From: Rhodospirillales bacterium
Lineage (GTDB): Bacteria; Pseudomonadota; Alphaproteobacteria; Rhodospirillales; WMHbin7
Assembly (NCBI GenBank): GCA_016214125.1
Contig: JACRPC010000011.1
Span: 62,001 to 126,000 of the forward strand
DNA length: 64,000 nt
Reading direction: 5' to 3'
Part shown: positions 1-8,038 of the stretch, one piece after another
Numbering within the stretch: position 1 is the first letter of the stretch
Layout of the letters: every line of letters starts with the position of its first letter
The notes under the pieces: model-generated
What the model saw: only the letters and a program-made list of their open reading frames with translations
Database searches by the model: none
What the model was told of the DNA's origin: nothing
Made by a program: the position numbers and the translations under genes

Positions 1-383
1 AGATCGGGCTCGCCAATCTCAAGCTTACCGCGCAAGGCGGCGAGGTGGGCGAATTCCGCGCCGCGCTCATCCGCCTGAAGCAGAATCAAGGCGTCTTTTC
101 CGACGAAGTCGAGCCGATCAACGTCTTGGGCAACCGGCTGTTCCGAACCGAGATGCATTTTCCGGCCAACGTTCCGGTCGGCACCTATCGGGTCGAGGTC
201 TATCTGGTGCGCGAACGCCAAGTGGTGAGCGCCCAGATGACGCCGCTCATCATCGGCAAGATCGGGCTGGGCGCCGATCTATACGACTTTGCCCATTACC
301 AGGCCGCGCTGTACGGCATCGCCGCCATCTTGATCGCCGTTGCCGCGGGCTGGCTGGCCAGCGTCGCCTTCCGCAAGCGCTGA
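1..383 (+). CDS. Alph_Pro_TM-like (TIGR02186-type) membrane protein, 5' truncated
   Basis: The reading frame is open from base 3, so the start lies outside the window; an in-frame GTG at 45 is internal. About 126 C-terminal residues are visible. A globular part rich in beta-type sequence ends in a single transmembrane segment (roughly the last 28 residues) followed by the basic tail RKR. The segment leading into the membrane helix (DFAHYQAALYG) resembles the end of the alphaproteobacterial family of putative transmembrane proteins TIGR02186/PF09608, whose function is unknown and which is often found near sulfur-oxidation or sulfite-export genes. Its position just before fccAB fits that setting. 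The assignment rests on remembered family pattern and was not searched. Confidence 0.6.
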   Translation, partial: IGLANLKLTAQGGEVGEFRAALIRLKQNQGVFSDEVEPINVLGNRLFRTEMHFPANVPVGTYRVEVYLVRERQVVSAQMTPLIIGKIGLGADLYDFAHYQAALYGIAAILIAVAAGWLASVAFRKR

Positions 384-552
384 CCTGCAACAATCTGGCA
401 AATCACGTCTTTTTCCCTTTTATCAGCAATCCAAAATTTTGCTGTGAAATTCGAATTTTGCATGTTAGTGTTGCCAGCCTGGCCGATTGCGCAACATTGT
501 TGCGCGATTGGACCTGCGGGGAAAAACAACGATCCAAAGGAGGGTTCGATCC
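384..552 (+). promoter_or_regulatory. fccA upstream region with palindromes
   Basis: This 169-bp region is much richer in A/T than its surroundings. It holds a perfect 12-bp palindrome AAATTCGAATTT at 447-458 and a perfect 17-bp palindrome GCGCAACA-t-TGTTGCGC at 489-505. The ribosome binding site AAAGGAGGG (536-544) lies 8 nt before the fccA ATG. The palindromes are plausible operators for sulfide-responsive control of fccAB, but no regulator binding consensus could be assigned. Confidence 0.4.
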
Positions 553-1137
553 ATGACAGCGCTTCGGATATTGGCGGCAGCGTTGGCGGTCGCCCTGGTA
601 CCGGCAAGCGGGGCATTGGCCCAGGGCGTTAGCCCGGCCACCTTGTCCGAGGCTTGCGCCGGCTGCCACGGTTCCGACGGCACCACGCACGGCGCCGCGC
701 CGACCATCGCCAACTTGAAGGAAGAGTATTTCGTCACCACCATGCAGGAATACAAGTCGGGCAAACGCGCCGCGACGGTGATGGGCCGGATCGCCAAAGG
801 CTATTCGGATGACGAGATCAAGGCGATGGCGAAATATTTCGACGCCAAGCCCTTTGGTCGCAACCCGCAGAAGTTCGACGACGCCAAGGCGAAGACCGGC
901 GCCGGCCTGCATAAGAAATACTGCGACTCCTGCCACGAGGAGAACGGCCGCAAATCGGACGGTATCGGCGTTCTGGCCGGCCAGGCCGCCGGCTATCTCG
1001 CCTACTCGATGGCCGACTTCAAGTCGGGCAAGCGCGAGATGGAAAAGCGCAAGAAGCAGAAGGTCGATGCCCTCTTCGAGGAGCAGGGTCCGGCCGGCGT
1101 GGACGCCCTCGTCCACTATTACGCCAGCCAGAAGTGA
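553..1137 (+). CDS. fccA: Flavocytochrome c sulfide dehydrogenase, diheme cytochrome subunit
   Basis: 194 residues. The ATG at 553 is chosen because a strong Shine-Dalgarno lies 8 nt upstream and because it gives a clean Sec signal peptide ending at AQG (about residue 24). Two c-type haem sites are visible: CAGCH at residues 35-39 and CDSCH at 124-128, matching the two-domain diheme FccA family of about 21 kDa. FccA takes electrons from the FAD of FccB during sulfide oxidation to sulfur/polysulfide in the periplasm. fccB follows after 17 nt, so the two genes are almost certainly cotranscribed and make one complex. Other small diheme class I cytochromes look similar, but the neighbour settles the call. 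Confidence 0.88.
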   Translation: MTALRILAAALAVALVPASGALAQGVSPATLSEACAGCHGSDGTTHGAAPTIANLKEEYFVTTMQEYKSGKRAATVMGRIAKGYSDDEIKAMAKYFDAKPFGRNPQKFDDAKAKTGAGLHKKYCDSCHEENGRKSDGIGVLAGQAAGYLAYSMADFKSGKREMEKRKKQKVDALFEEQGPAGVDALVHYYASQK

Positions 1138-1154
1138 TCGGGGAGGACCAAGAC

Positions 1155-2453
1155 ATGTTTCGCACCAATCGTCGCGATTTTCTCAAGGTGTCGGGCGCCG
1201 CTTTGGCCGCCGGCACCGTCATCGGCATGCCGCACGTCGCCAAGGCGGCGGGTGGCAAAGTTGTGGTGGTGGGCGGCGGCCCGGCCGGCGCCACGGCGGC
1301 CCGTTATCTCAAGCGCGCCGACGCCACGCTCGACGTCACCCTGATCGAGGCCAACGACAGCTACCACACCTGCTTCATGAGCAACGAGGCGATCGGCGGC
1401 GAGCGCACCGTCGAATCGCTCAAGGTGGGCTTTGACGGCCTGAAGAAGGCCGGCATCAAGGTCGTCAAGGACATGGTCACCGGCATCGACGGCGCCGGCA
1501 AGAAGGTCACCACCCAGGGCGGCCAGACCTTCGCCTACGACCGCTGCATCATGGCGCCCGGCATCGACTTCAATTACGGCTCGATCGATGGCTATTCGGC
1601 CCAGGCGGCCGAGACCATCCCGCACGCCTGGAAGGCCGGCCCGCAGACCACGCTCTTGCGCAAGCAGTTGGAAGCCATGCCGGACGGCGGCGTGGTGCTG
1701 ATGGCCGCACCGCCCAATCCCTACCGCTGCCCGCCCGGTCCCTACGAGCGCGCCAGCATGATCGCCCACTATCTGAAGGCCAAGAAACCGAAGTCGAAGA
1801 TCATCATCCTCGACCCCAAGGACGCCTTCTCCAAGCAGGGCCTGTTCATCAAGGCCTGGACCGAGCTTTACGGTTACGGCACCCCCAACGCCCTGATCGA
1901 ATGGGTGCCCGGCGCCAAGAACGGCAAGATGACCAAAGTCGACGTCAAGGGCATGCAGCTCGAAGGCGATTTCGACAAGCACAAGGGCGCTGTCATCAAC
2001 ATCATCCCGGCGCAGAAGGCGGGACCGATCGCCTTTGCCGCCGGTCTGGTCGAGGGCGCCTGGTGCCCGGTCAACCTCAAGACCTTCGAATCGACCAAGG
2101 TGGCGGGCGTGCATGTCATCGGCGACGCCACCTTGAACGTGGCGCCGATGCCGAAGTCGGGCTACATCGCCAATTCGCAGGCCAAGGTGGCGGCGGCGGC
2201 AGTGGTGGCTTTGCTCTCGGGCAAAGAGCCCGGCGATCCCGCCTTCATCAACACCTGCTACTCGGTGGCTGGCAAGGACTACGCCTTCTCGGTGGCCGGC
2301 GTCTATCGCTTCAACGCCGCCGAGAACAAGATCATTGAGGTTCAGGGCTCGGGCGGCCTGTCGCCCATCGACGCCTCGGCCGAGGACAAGAAACGCGAAC
2401 TGGCTTACGCGCATAGCTGGTACGCCAACATCGTCAAGGATAGCTGGGGCTGA
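1155..2453 (+). CDS. fccB: Flavocytochrome c sulfide dehydrogenase, flavoprotein subunit
   Basis: 432 residues; start ATG at 1155 has GGGAGG 8 nt upstream. It carries a twin-arginine signal (RRDFLK at residues 6-11, export with bound cofactor) followed by the FAD dinucleotide fold [12 protein letters not shown] near residue 40. Cys73 in SYHTC is at the position that covalently binds FAD in the Allochromatium vinosum enzyme. Cys192 ([11 protein letters not shown]) and Cys368 (NTCYS) match the redox-active disulfide that attacks sulfide. The C-terminal FCSD domain is complete, ending [12 protein letters not shown]. Function: periplasmic oxidation of HS- with electron transfer to FccA haems. The similarity to A. 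vinosum FccB runs over the whole length, so this is the FCSD subunit rather than a sulfide:quinone oxidoreductase. Confidence 0.92.
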   Translation: MFRTNRRDFLKVSGAALAAGTVIGMPHVAKAAGGKVVVVGGGPAGATAARYLKRADATLDVTLIEANDSYHTCFMSNEAIGGERTVESLKVGFDGLKKAGIKVVKDMVTGIDGAGKKVTTQGGQTFAYDRCIMAPGIDFNYGSIDGYSAQAAETIPHAWKAGPQTTLLRKQLEAMPDGGVVLMAAPPNPYRCPPGPYERASMIAHYLKAKKPKSKIIILDPKDAFSKQGLFIKAWTELYGYGTPNALIEWVPGAKNGKMTKVDVKGMQLEGDFDKHKGAVINIIPAQKAGPIAFAAGLVEGAWCPVNLKTFESTKVAGVHVIGDATLNVAPMPKSGYIANSQAKVAAAAVVALLSGKEPGDPAFINTCYSVAGKDYAFSVAGVYRFNAAENKIIEVQGSGGLSPIDASAEDKKRELAYAHSWYANIVKDSWG

Positions 2454-2488
2454 TCGGTCCCGTGATCCAAACTTGAACGACGCCGGAC

Positions 2489-2515
2489 CTCCCGCCTCCC
2501 TATTGGGGGCGGGAG
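2489..2515. other. Intergenic hairpin between fccB and the NapC-like gene
   Basis: CTCCCGCC (2489-2496) pairs perfectly with GGCGGGAG (2508-2515), and an inner CCC/GGG pair closes a TATT loop. There is no following T-run, so it is not a canonical intrinsic terminator. It could be an mRNA-stabilising or attenuating hairpin that sets different levels for fccAB and the tetraheme cytochrome. Confidence 0.4.
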
Positions 2516-2578
2516 CAACCGGAGCGATCATCCCACCACGAACAAGGCCAGGGGCGGCCAAACGGGAGCCTTCGCGCC

Positions 2579-3166
2579 GTGCTGATGCGATTCTGGAAGT
2601 GGTTTACGAAACCGTCGACCCGCTGGGGTTGGGGCCCGATCGCCATCTTGGGCGCACTGTCGCTGCTGATCGCCTACAACGGCTTCCTCGGCTTTTCCGC
2701 CGGCACCAGTTCGATCGAGTTCTGCATCTCCTGTCACGAAATGAAAATTCCCTACGAGGAATACAAGAAGTCGCTGCATTACAAGAACCGCGCCGGGGTC
2801 AAGGTCGAATGCGCCGATTGCCACGTGCCGCGCTCCTTCCTCCCCAATCTGGCGGCCAAGATCTACGCGGCCAAGGATGTGGTCGGCCATTTCCTGGGCA
2901 CGCTCGACACGCCCGAGAAATTCAAGGCCGAGCGGCTGGCGATGGCCAAGCGGGTCTGGGCCAGCATGCAGACCTCGGGCTCCCGCGAATGCCGCAACTG
3001 TCATGACTACAGCGCGATGAACATCGAGGAGCAGGGTCGGCGCGCCAAGCGCAAACATCCCGAAGGGATCGACCAAAAGAAAACCTGCATGGATTGCCAC
3101 AAGGCGGTGGTCCACGAAATGCCCGATGGCGTGGAAAACGAGGAAGGCGACAAGAAGTCTTCCTAA
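2579..3166 (+). CDS. NapC/NirT-family membrane-anchored tetraheme cytochrome c
   Basis: 195 residues from GTG at 2579 (GGGAG at 2564-2568); an ATG at 2585 is an alternative. One N-terminal transmembrane anchor (about residues 18-40) is followed by four CXXCH haem sites: CISCH, CADCH, CRNCH and CMDCH. Length and haem spacing match NapC/NirT quinol dehydrogenases, which move electrons between the membrane quinone pool and periplasmic proteins. No nitrate, nitrite, TMAO or other reductase gene is next to it. Its place just behind fccAB suggests it exchanges electrons between periplasmic cytochromes and quinone during sulfide oxidation; that role is an inference. Confidence 0.82.
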   Translation: MLMRFWKWFTKPSTRWGWGPIAILGALSLLIAYNGFLGFSAGTSSIEFCISCHEMKIPYEEYKKSLHYKNRAGVKVECADCHVPRSFLPNLAAKIYAAKDVVGHFLGTLDTPEKFKAERLAMAKRVWASMQTSGSRECRNCHDYSAMNIEEQGRRAKRKHPEGIDQKKTCMDCHKAVVHEMPDGVENEEGDKKSS

Positions 3167-3412
3167 GTGTTGATCGATCCATCCGAACCGGTCAGCGGCG
3201 GCGCCTCCGCCACCCGCCAATCCTTGCCGTTTACGTCGGCGATTAGCGATATTTTACTTAAGGTTATTTAGCAAAAATCAAGGCAGTCGCGCGATATAAT
3301 ACCCTATTTTGTTTGCCGGATTGAAAAACTCGGTTATGATGCGAACATTGTTTTTTTCGACGCGGACGGCGCAACAAGACGCCGGCATGCGGGGGTATTG
3401 GAAGACAGGGGC
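3167..3412 (+). promoter_or_regulatory. A/T-rich intergenic region with candidate promoters
   Basis: No gene is visible in this 246-bp stretch. From about 3240 it becomes strongly A/T-rich. TTGCCG (3313-3318) and TATGAT (3335-3340) are 16 bp apart and form a plausible sigma-70 promoter for the receiver gene that starts at 3413. A perfect TATAAT also occurs at 3295-3300 but lacks a recognisable -35 box. Confidence 0.35.
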
Positions 3413-3856
3413 ATGCGCTCGGGTTCGGAAGCGGTCGAGATTCTATTGGTCGAAGACAATCCAGGCGATGCGCGCTTGGCGGTCGAGGCCCTCAAGGAAG
3501 GTGGTGGCAACCGGTGCCGGCTTCACGTCGTCCAGGACGGCGTCGAGGCGATGAGCTTCCTGCGCCGCCAAGGCGACCATGGCAAGGCGCCGCGACCCCA
3601 TCTGGTGCTGCTCGATCTCAATTTGCCGCGCATGGACGGGCGCGAGGTGCTGGCCGAGGTCAAGGCCGATCCCGATCTCAAGCGCATTCCGATCGTCGTC
3701 CTCACCACCTCGCAGGCCGAGCAAGACGTGGTGAGCTGCTACGAGCTGAACGCCAATTGCTTCATCACCAAGCCGGTCGATCTCGACCAGTTCATCGCCG
3801 TGGTCCGCACCATCGAAGGCTTCTGGTGCCAAACGGTCAAGCTGCCGCCGCGCTGA
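3413..3856 (+). CDS. Single-domain response regulator, Rcp1-like
   Basis: 147 residues, one receiver domain and no output domain. Visible features: acidic pocket in [12 protein letters not shown] near the N-terminus, phosphoacceptor Asp in [13 protein letters not shown], Thr/Ser in [11 protein letters not shown], and the conserved Lys in [10 protein letters not shown]. The loop between beta-2 and helix-3 and the phrase [16 protein letters not shown] are typical of the Rcp1 subgroup that often partners bacteriophytochrome-type kinases. The ATG at 3413 is preferred (GGAAGA 7 nt upstream) over a TTG at 3398. No histidine kinase gene adjoins it, so its partner is unknown. Confidence 0.8.
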   Translation: MRSGSEAVEILLVEDNPGDARLAVEALKEGGGNRCRLHVVQDGVEAMSFLRRQGDHGKAPRPHLVLLDLNLPRMDGREVLAEVKADPDLKRIPIVVLTTSQAEQDVVSCYELNANCFITKPVDLDQFIAVVRTIEGFWCQTVKLPPR

Positions 3857-3865
3857 TTCGATCCC

Positions 3866-4711
3866 ATGAAACTGCTGCGCCACGGCCCCAAAGGATTCGA
3901 GAAGCCGGGGCTGCTTGATCGCGCCGGCGTCGCGCGCGATCTTTCCGCCCATCTTGCCGATCTCGATCCCGCCTCTCTGGCGCCCGTGGCGCTGGCGCGT
4001 TTGCGGGCCCTTGATCCCACCACCCTTCCCGCCCTCGATCCCGATGTCCGGCTGGGCGTTCCGGTCGCCGGCATTCGCGATTTCTTTGCCATCGGCCTCA
4101 ATTACCGCGACCACGCCGCCGAGGCCAAGATGGCGCTGCCCGCCGAACCGGTGCTGTTCAGCAAGGCCACCGGCTCGCTGGCCGGTGCGTGCGATCCGCT
4201 CGTTCTGCCGCCCGGCTCGGTGAAGACCGATTGGGAAGTCGAGTTGGCGGTGGTCATCGGCACCGAGGCCCGTTTCGTCGCCGAGGAGCGGGCGCTGTCC
4301 CATGTCGCCGGCTACATGGTGTGCAACGATTTATCCGAACGCGCCTATCAGCTCGAGCAAGGCGGGCAGTGGATCAAGGGCAAATCCTTCGACGGCTTCG
4401 GACCGCTCGGCCCCTGGCTGGTGACGTCCGACGAGGTTCCCGATCCGCAAGCCCTGACGCTGTGGCTCGAGGTGAACGGCACCCGCATGCAGCAGGGTCG
4501 CACCGCCGACATGGTGTTCGGGGTCGCCCAATTGATCGCCTATCTCAGTCGTTTTCTGACGTTGAAGCCCGGCGACGTCATCACCACCGGCACCCCGGCC
4601 GGAGTCGGCATGGGACGCGGCGTGTTCCTAAAGCCGGGCGACGTGATGCGCCTTGGCGTCGAGGGGCTGGGCGAGCAGCGCCAAGAGGTCCGGGCTAGCC
4701 GATCCGTCTGA
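3866..4711 (+). CDS. Fumarylacetoacetate hydrolase (FAH) family protein
   Basis: 281 residues. The C-terminal two thirds (from about residue 72) form an FAH fold: GLNYRDHAAE, the metal-binding acidic pair in DWEVELAVVIG, NDLSERAYQ, KSFDGFGPLGPW and TTGTPAGVGMG are all typical. The family includes fumarylpyruvate and acylpyruvate hydrolases, 2,4-didehydro-3-deoxy-L-rhamnonate/fuconate hydrolases and oxaloacetate decarboxylases; the exact substrate cannot be read from the sequence. The gene starts 9 nt after the receiver gene and converges with a MarR gene, overlapping it by 17 bp. MarR regulators often control catabolic genes, but adjacency is the only link here. Confidence 0.8.
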   Translation: MKLLRHGPKGFEKPGLLDRAGVARDLSAHLADLDPASLAPVALARLRALDPTTLPALDPDVRLGVPVAGIRDFFAIGLNYRDHAAEAKMALPAEPVLFSKATGSLAGACDPLVLPPGSVKTDWEVELAVVIGTEARFVAEERALSHVAGYMVCNDLSERAYQLEQGGQWIKGKSFDGFGPLGPWLVTSDEVPDPQALTLWLEVNGTRMQQGRTADMVFGVAQLIAYLSRFLTLKPGDVITTGTPAGVGMGRGVFLKPGDVMRLGVEGLGEQRQEVRASRSV

Positions 4712-5135
4712 GCAGATCGATCAGGGTGCGCTGCTCGGCTTCGCTGAGGACCGCCAAGGTTTCGACGTTGCTGGCTTCGGCCATCGGCACCAGACGTTCG
4801 ATCAGCTCGGCGCCCACCGGCGTAAGCGAGAGCAGCACGAGTCGCTTGTCGGCCGGATCGGGATTGGCGTCGATCAAATGGCGCGCCTTCAGGCGGCGGA
4901 CCACGCCGTGCGCGGTCGGCGGGTCCATGGCGGCCAGACGGCCCAGTTCGTTCTGCGACACCTGGCCCCGCTCGCGCAACCGCACCAAAACGGAAAACTG
5001 CATGGGCGTCAAATCGTGCTCGCCGATCCGGCGCATCAGGTTGCCCGAGGCCCGCTGATAGGCCTTGCGCAAGAGAAAGCCGGCAATGTCGTCGAGACGG
5101 TAGGCTCCCGCCGATTCGGTCGATTTCCGTTTCAT
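4695..5135 (-). CDS. MarR-family transcriptional regulator
   Basis: 146 residues from the ATG at 5135; longer in-frame starts would add sequence that runs into the promoter of the divergent gene. Winged helix-turn-helix core: LTPMQFSVLVRL, QNELGRLAAMDPPTAHGVVRRL (recognition helix) and the wing DPADKRLVLLSLTPVG, the DxR signature of MarR proteins. Helical dimerisation segments lie at both ends. It probably represses its own gene or a neighbour in response to a small ligand. It is divergent from the glycosyltransferase gene (119-bp gap) and convergent with the FAH gene. Confidence 0.85.
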   Translation of the reverse strand: MKRKSTESAGAYRLDDIAGFLLRKAYQRASGNLMRRIGEHDLTPMQFSVLVRLRERGQVSQNELGRLAAMDPPTAHGVVRRLKARHLIDANPDPADKRLVLLSLTPVGAELIERLVPMAEASNVETLAVLSEAEQRTLIDLLRRIG

Positions 5136-5253
5136 TGCGGCCCATGGCCCCCTGGTCGTTTCCCCGGTTGTCCGGCCAATGTGCGCGATCGGCCCATAAT
5201 TGTCCATGGCTCTTGCGCCGGCGACTGGATAGTCTGGCCCGGAAAGGATCGCC

Positions 5254-6921
5254 ATGCCCGCCAACGCCGCCCTCTATTACACCCGGGTCGATTTCGACAA
5301 TCGCGGCGCCGACCAGCCCAAGGGCCGCCTGTCGGCGAATGAAGGTTTTCTCGAAGCCTTCCTCGCCCATGCCGGGGTCGAGGAGTTCGCCTGTCTGGCG
5401 CCCAGCCGGGCCGACGCCCAGCATTTTGCCGACCGGGTCTTGAAGGCCATCGGCAAGTCCCGCACCGCCTGGATCGGCCCCACCGCGCACGAGCCCTTGG
5501 GCAAGATCGGCACCCTGTTTTACATGTCGCCCGGCCTGGCGCCCTGGGCCTGGCGGCGACGGCGCTACCATCCCCGGGCCTACAGCCTGGTCGGCATCAC
5601 CTACACCATTTCCTCGCCGGTGGTGCTGGACGCCCTGGCGGCGATGCCGGCGGCGCCCCTCGAACCCTGGGACGCGCTGGTCTGCATTTCCGAGGACGGC
5701 ATGAAGGCGGCGCAGACGGTGCTGAGCGCCCAGGCCGATTATCTTAGGGAACGGCTGGGAGCCACGAGGCCGAGCCTTCCCCAATTGCCGGTGATTCCCT
5801 TCGGCGTCGACGCCCAGGCGCTGGCGGCGCTCCGCCTGCGGCGCCAGCGGGCGCGCGCCCGCTTCGACCTCGCTGAGGGCGAGATCGCCGTGCTGGCGCT
5901 GGGGCGCCTCACCCCCTTCGACAAGGCCAATCCCCTGCCCCTGTTCCTGGCGGTCGAAGAAGCGGCCAAGAAAACCTCCAAGCCCTTGCGCCTGATTCTG
6001 GTCGGCCGCGCCCCCGACGCGAAGACGCACCAAGCCTTTGCCCAGGCGGCGGCGACGATCGCACCCTCGGCCCGTCCCGGCCTGTTCGACGGCCAGGCCG
6101 AGGGCATGATCGAGGAGGCTTGGGCAGCGGCCGATATCTTCCTTTCCCTGCCTGACAATCACCAGGAAACGCTGGGCCTGACGCCGATCGAGGCCATGGC
6201 AGCGGGGATTCCGGTGGTGGGCGCCGATTGGGACGGCTACCGCATGTCGGTCCGCCCCGGCATCGACGGCTTTCTGGTGCCGGTGCGCGCCGCGATGCCC
6301 GGCTCGGGCGGCGATCTGGCGGTCCGCCTGGAAGCCGGGATCGACAACGTCTTTCAATCGCTGGGCCAGGCCAGCCAGTTCGTCGCCGTCGATGTCGCGG
6401 CCGCCGCCGAGGCGCTGGTCCGCCTGGCCGACGATGCCGAACTGCGCGCCCGCCTGGGCCAAGCCGGACAGGCCCGCGCCAAGGCCGAGTTCGATTGGCC
6501 GCGCATCGTTGCCGCCCACCAGAAGCTCTGGGAGGCGCTGGCCGAAATTCGCCGGGCGGCAACGCCCGGGCCGGCCATCGACCCCGCCAACGTCCATCCC
6601 GCCCGCCCGGACCCCTTCCGCATGTTCGCCAGCTATCCGACCGAGACGCTGGCGCCCGCCATGCGCATCGCGCCCGGGCCCGCCTTCGCGCCCGAGCGGC
6701 GCCGCCTGATCTTGGAATCGCCCCTGGCCACCTTCATCGATCCGGCCCTCCTGCCGACGCCCGAGGAAACGGCGCGCGCCCTGGCCGCCATCGCCCAGGC
6801 TGGCGCCACCAGCCTCGGCGACGTGGCGGCGCTGTTCGAACCGTCGCGCCGTGCCTTGCTGGCGCGCGGCTTGCTTCGGCTGGCGAAATTCGGCGTTCTG
6901 CGAATCGAATCCGCCCTATGA
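5254..6921 (+). CDS. GT4-like family glycosyltransferase with C-terminal extension
   Basis: 555 residues; GGAAAGGA lies just before the ATG. The central and C-terminal parts show the GT-B fold of family 4: AVLALGRLTPFDKANP (start of the second Rossmann domain), LILVGRAPD, DIFLSLPDNHQETLGLTPIE with the EX7E motif that binds the nucleotide sugar, and EAMAAGIPVVGADWDGYR. An extra C-terminal segment of about 110 residues (from about residue 445) has no obvious motif. Donor and acceptor are unknown. The stop codon overlaps the start of the next gene (ATGA), so the pseudouridine synthase gene is translationally coupled to it. Confidence 0.8.
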   Translation: MPANAALYYTRVDFDNRGADQPKGRLSANEGFLEAFLAHAGVEEFACLAPSRADAQHFADRVLKAIGKSRTAWIGPTAHEPLGKIGTLFYMSPGLAPWAWRRRRYHPRAYSLVGITYTISSPVVLDALAAMPAAPLEPWDALVCISEDGMKAAQTVLSAQADYLRERLGATRPSLPQLPVIPFGVDAQALAALRLRRQRARARFDLAEGEIAVLALGRLTPFDKANPLPLFLAVEEAAKKTSKPLRLILVGRAPDAKTHQAFAQAAATIAPSARPGLFDGQAEGMIEEAWAAADIFLSLPDNHQETLGLTPIEAMAAGIPVVGADWDGYRMSVRPGIDGFLVPVRAAMPGSGGDLAVRLEAGIDNVFQSLGQASQFVAVDVAAAAEALVRLADDAELRARLGQAGQARAKAEFDWPRIVAAHQKLWEALAEIRRAATPGPAIDPANVHPARPDPFRMFASYPTETLAPAMRIAPGPAFAPERRRLILESPLATFIDPALLPTPEETARALAAIAQAGATSLGDVAALFEPSRRALLARGLLRLAKFGVLRIESAL

Positions 6922-7601
6922 GTCCGGACGAAATTTTGGCGCGCTTGCTTTATCGCGATCCGCTGATGCTGATCCTCGACAAGCCGGCCGGGCTGCCGGT
7001 CCATGCCGGCCCCAAGGGCGGCCCCAATCTCGAACAGTTTCTCGATCCGCTTCGCTTTGGCCTACCCGACCGGCCGAGTCTGGCGCATCGACTCGACCGC
7101 GACACCTCGGGCTGCTTGGTCTTGGGCCGCCATCGCAAGGCGCTGAAGAAGCTGGGCCGGCTGTTCGAGCAGGGCCGCGTCGAGAAGGTCTATTGGGCGG
7201 TGGTCGAAGGGCGCCCGCCCACCCCCGAGGGGGTGATCGATCAACCCCTGGCCAAGCTGACGCCCAAAAGCGGCTGGAAGATGGTGGTCGATCCCCAGAA
7301 CGGCCAGAAGGCGCTCACCGAATACCGCGTGCTCGGCCTGGGCGATGGGCTTTGCTGGCTGGAACTGCGCCCGCGCACCGGCCGCACCCACCAGATTCGC
7401 GTCCATTGTCAGCATCTGGGCTGCCCGGTGCTGGGCGATCCGGTTTATGGCCGCACCCTGCCGCCCGACCAGCCCTTGCATCTGCACGCCCGCGCCATTC
7501 GCCTGCCGCTTTATCCCTCGCGCGAGCCGATCGAAGCGGTGGCGCCGGTGCCCACCCACATGCGCCAAGCGCTACTCGTCTGCGGCTGCCGGGAAACCTA
7601 G
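6918..7601 (+). CDS. RluA-family RNA pseudouridine synthase
   Basis: 227 residues. The catalytic motif HRLDRDTSGCLVLGR holds the nucleophilic Asp. LILDKPAGLPVHAG and RPRTGRTHQIRVH are the other RluA-family signatures. There is no N-terminal S4 domain, so it belongs to the short RluA/RluC/TruC-like group that modifies uridine in rRNA or tRNA; the target site is not deducible. It begins inside the stop codon of the glycosyltransferase gene and its end overlaps the opposite-strand DUF1491 gene by 4 bp. Confidence 0.87.
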   Translation: MSPDEILARLLYRDPLMLILDKPAGLPVHAGPKGGPNLEQFLDPLRFGLPDRPSLAHRLDRDTSGCLVLGRHRKALKKLGRLFEQGRVEKVYWAVVEGRPPTPEGVIDQPLAKLTPKSGWKMVVDPQNGQKALTEYRVLGLGDGLCWLELRPRTGRTHQIRVHCQHLGCPVLGDPVYGRTLPPDQPLHLHARAIRLPLYPSREPIEAVAPVPTHMRQALLVCGCRET

Positions 7602-7927
7602 ATGATTTTTTCGTCGGGCTCGAACAGACCCTTGGGGTCCTCGATCTCGACCACCCACAGGTCGGGATCGCGATCGAGCGCCCGGCCGATATAGGCATCG
7701 GCCTGATCTTCGCCGACCGCCGCCGGCCCGGTGCCGGCCATCCAGGCGGGCTCGCCGTCGCGGGTCCGGGTCTGGGCGAGAACCCGTACGCCGGCGCCCA
7801 TCCGGTTGTGCTTGAGCAGGACGGCGCCGCCATCCGAATCGCCCCGACGGACCACCGCCACCGCCAGCCCCATCCCGTCCAAACGCCGGATCAGGGCCGA
7901 AACCCAAATTGCCGATTTCAGGCGCAT
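7598..7927 (-). CDS. DUF1491-family protein
   Basis: 109 residues. The pattern RLKSAIWVSALIRRL at the start and the tail DLWVVEIEDPKGLFEPDEKII match the small, uncharacterised alphaproteobacterial DUF1491 family. No membrane segment, signal peptide or catalytic motif is visible; a short mixed alpha/beta cytoplasmic protein is likely. It is convergent with the pseudouridine synthase gene and divergent from the receiver gene at 8039. Confidence 0.72.
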   Translation of the reverse strand: MRLKSAIWVSALIRRLDGMGLAVAVVRRGDSDGGAVLLKHNRMGAGVRVLAQTRTRDGEPAWMAGTGPAAVGEDQADAYIGRALDRDPDLWVVEIEDPKGLFEPDEKII

Positions 7928-8038
7928 TTCCGCATTTCACCCTCTTTCAGCTTGACCAATATCATCTTATGATAACAATCCGTAGAAAAAGCAGAGGACA
8001 GGGCGGCCCAGGGCCACCCGGCGCGGGAGCGGGAGGGT
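7928..8038. promoter_or_regulatory. Divergent intergenic region with inverted repeat
   Basis: A 111-bp A/T-richer gap between divergent genes. TATCAT (7960-7965) and ATGATA (7969-7974) form an inverted repeat with a 3-nt spacer, just behind TTGACC (7952-7957). The repeat could be an operator or part of a promoter for the receiver gene. GGGAGCGGGAGGG sits directly before its ATG and provides the ribosome binding site. Confidence 0.35.

Noticed and set aside
1119-2561. Open frame of 480 codons opposite fccB
   Set aside because: The sense frame has the full flavocytochrome c set of cysteines and a Tat signal; the antisense frame has nothing recognisable.
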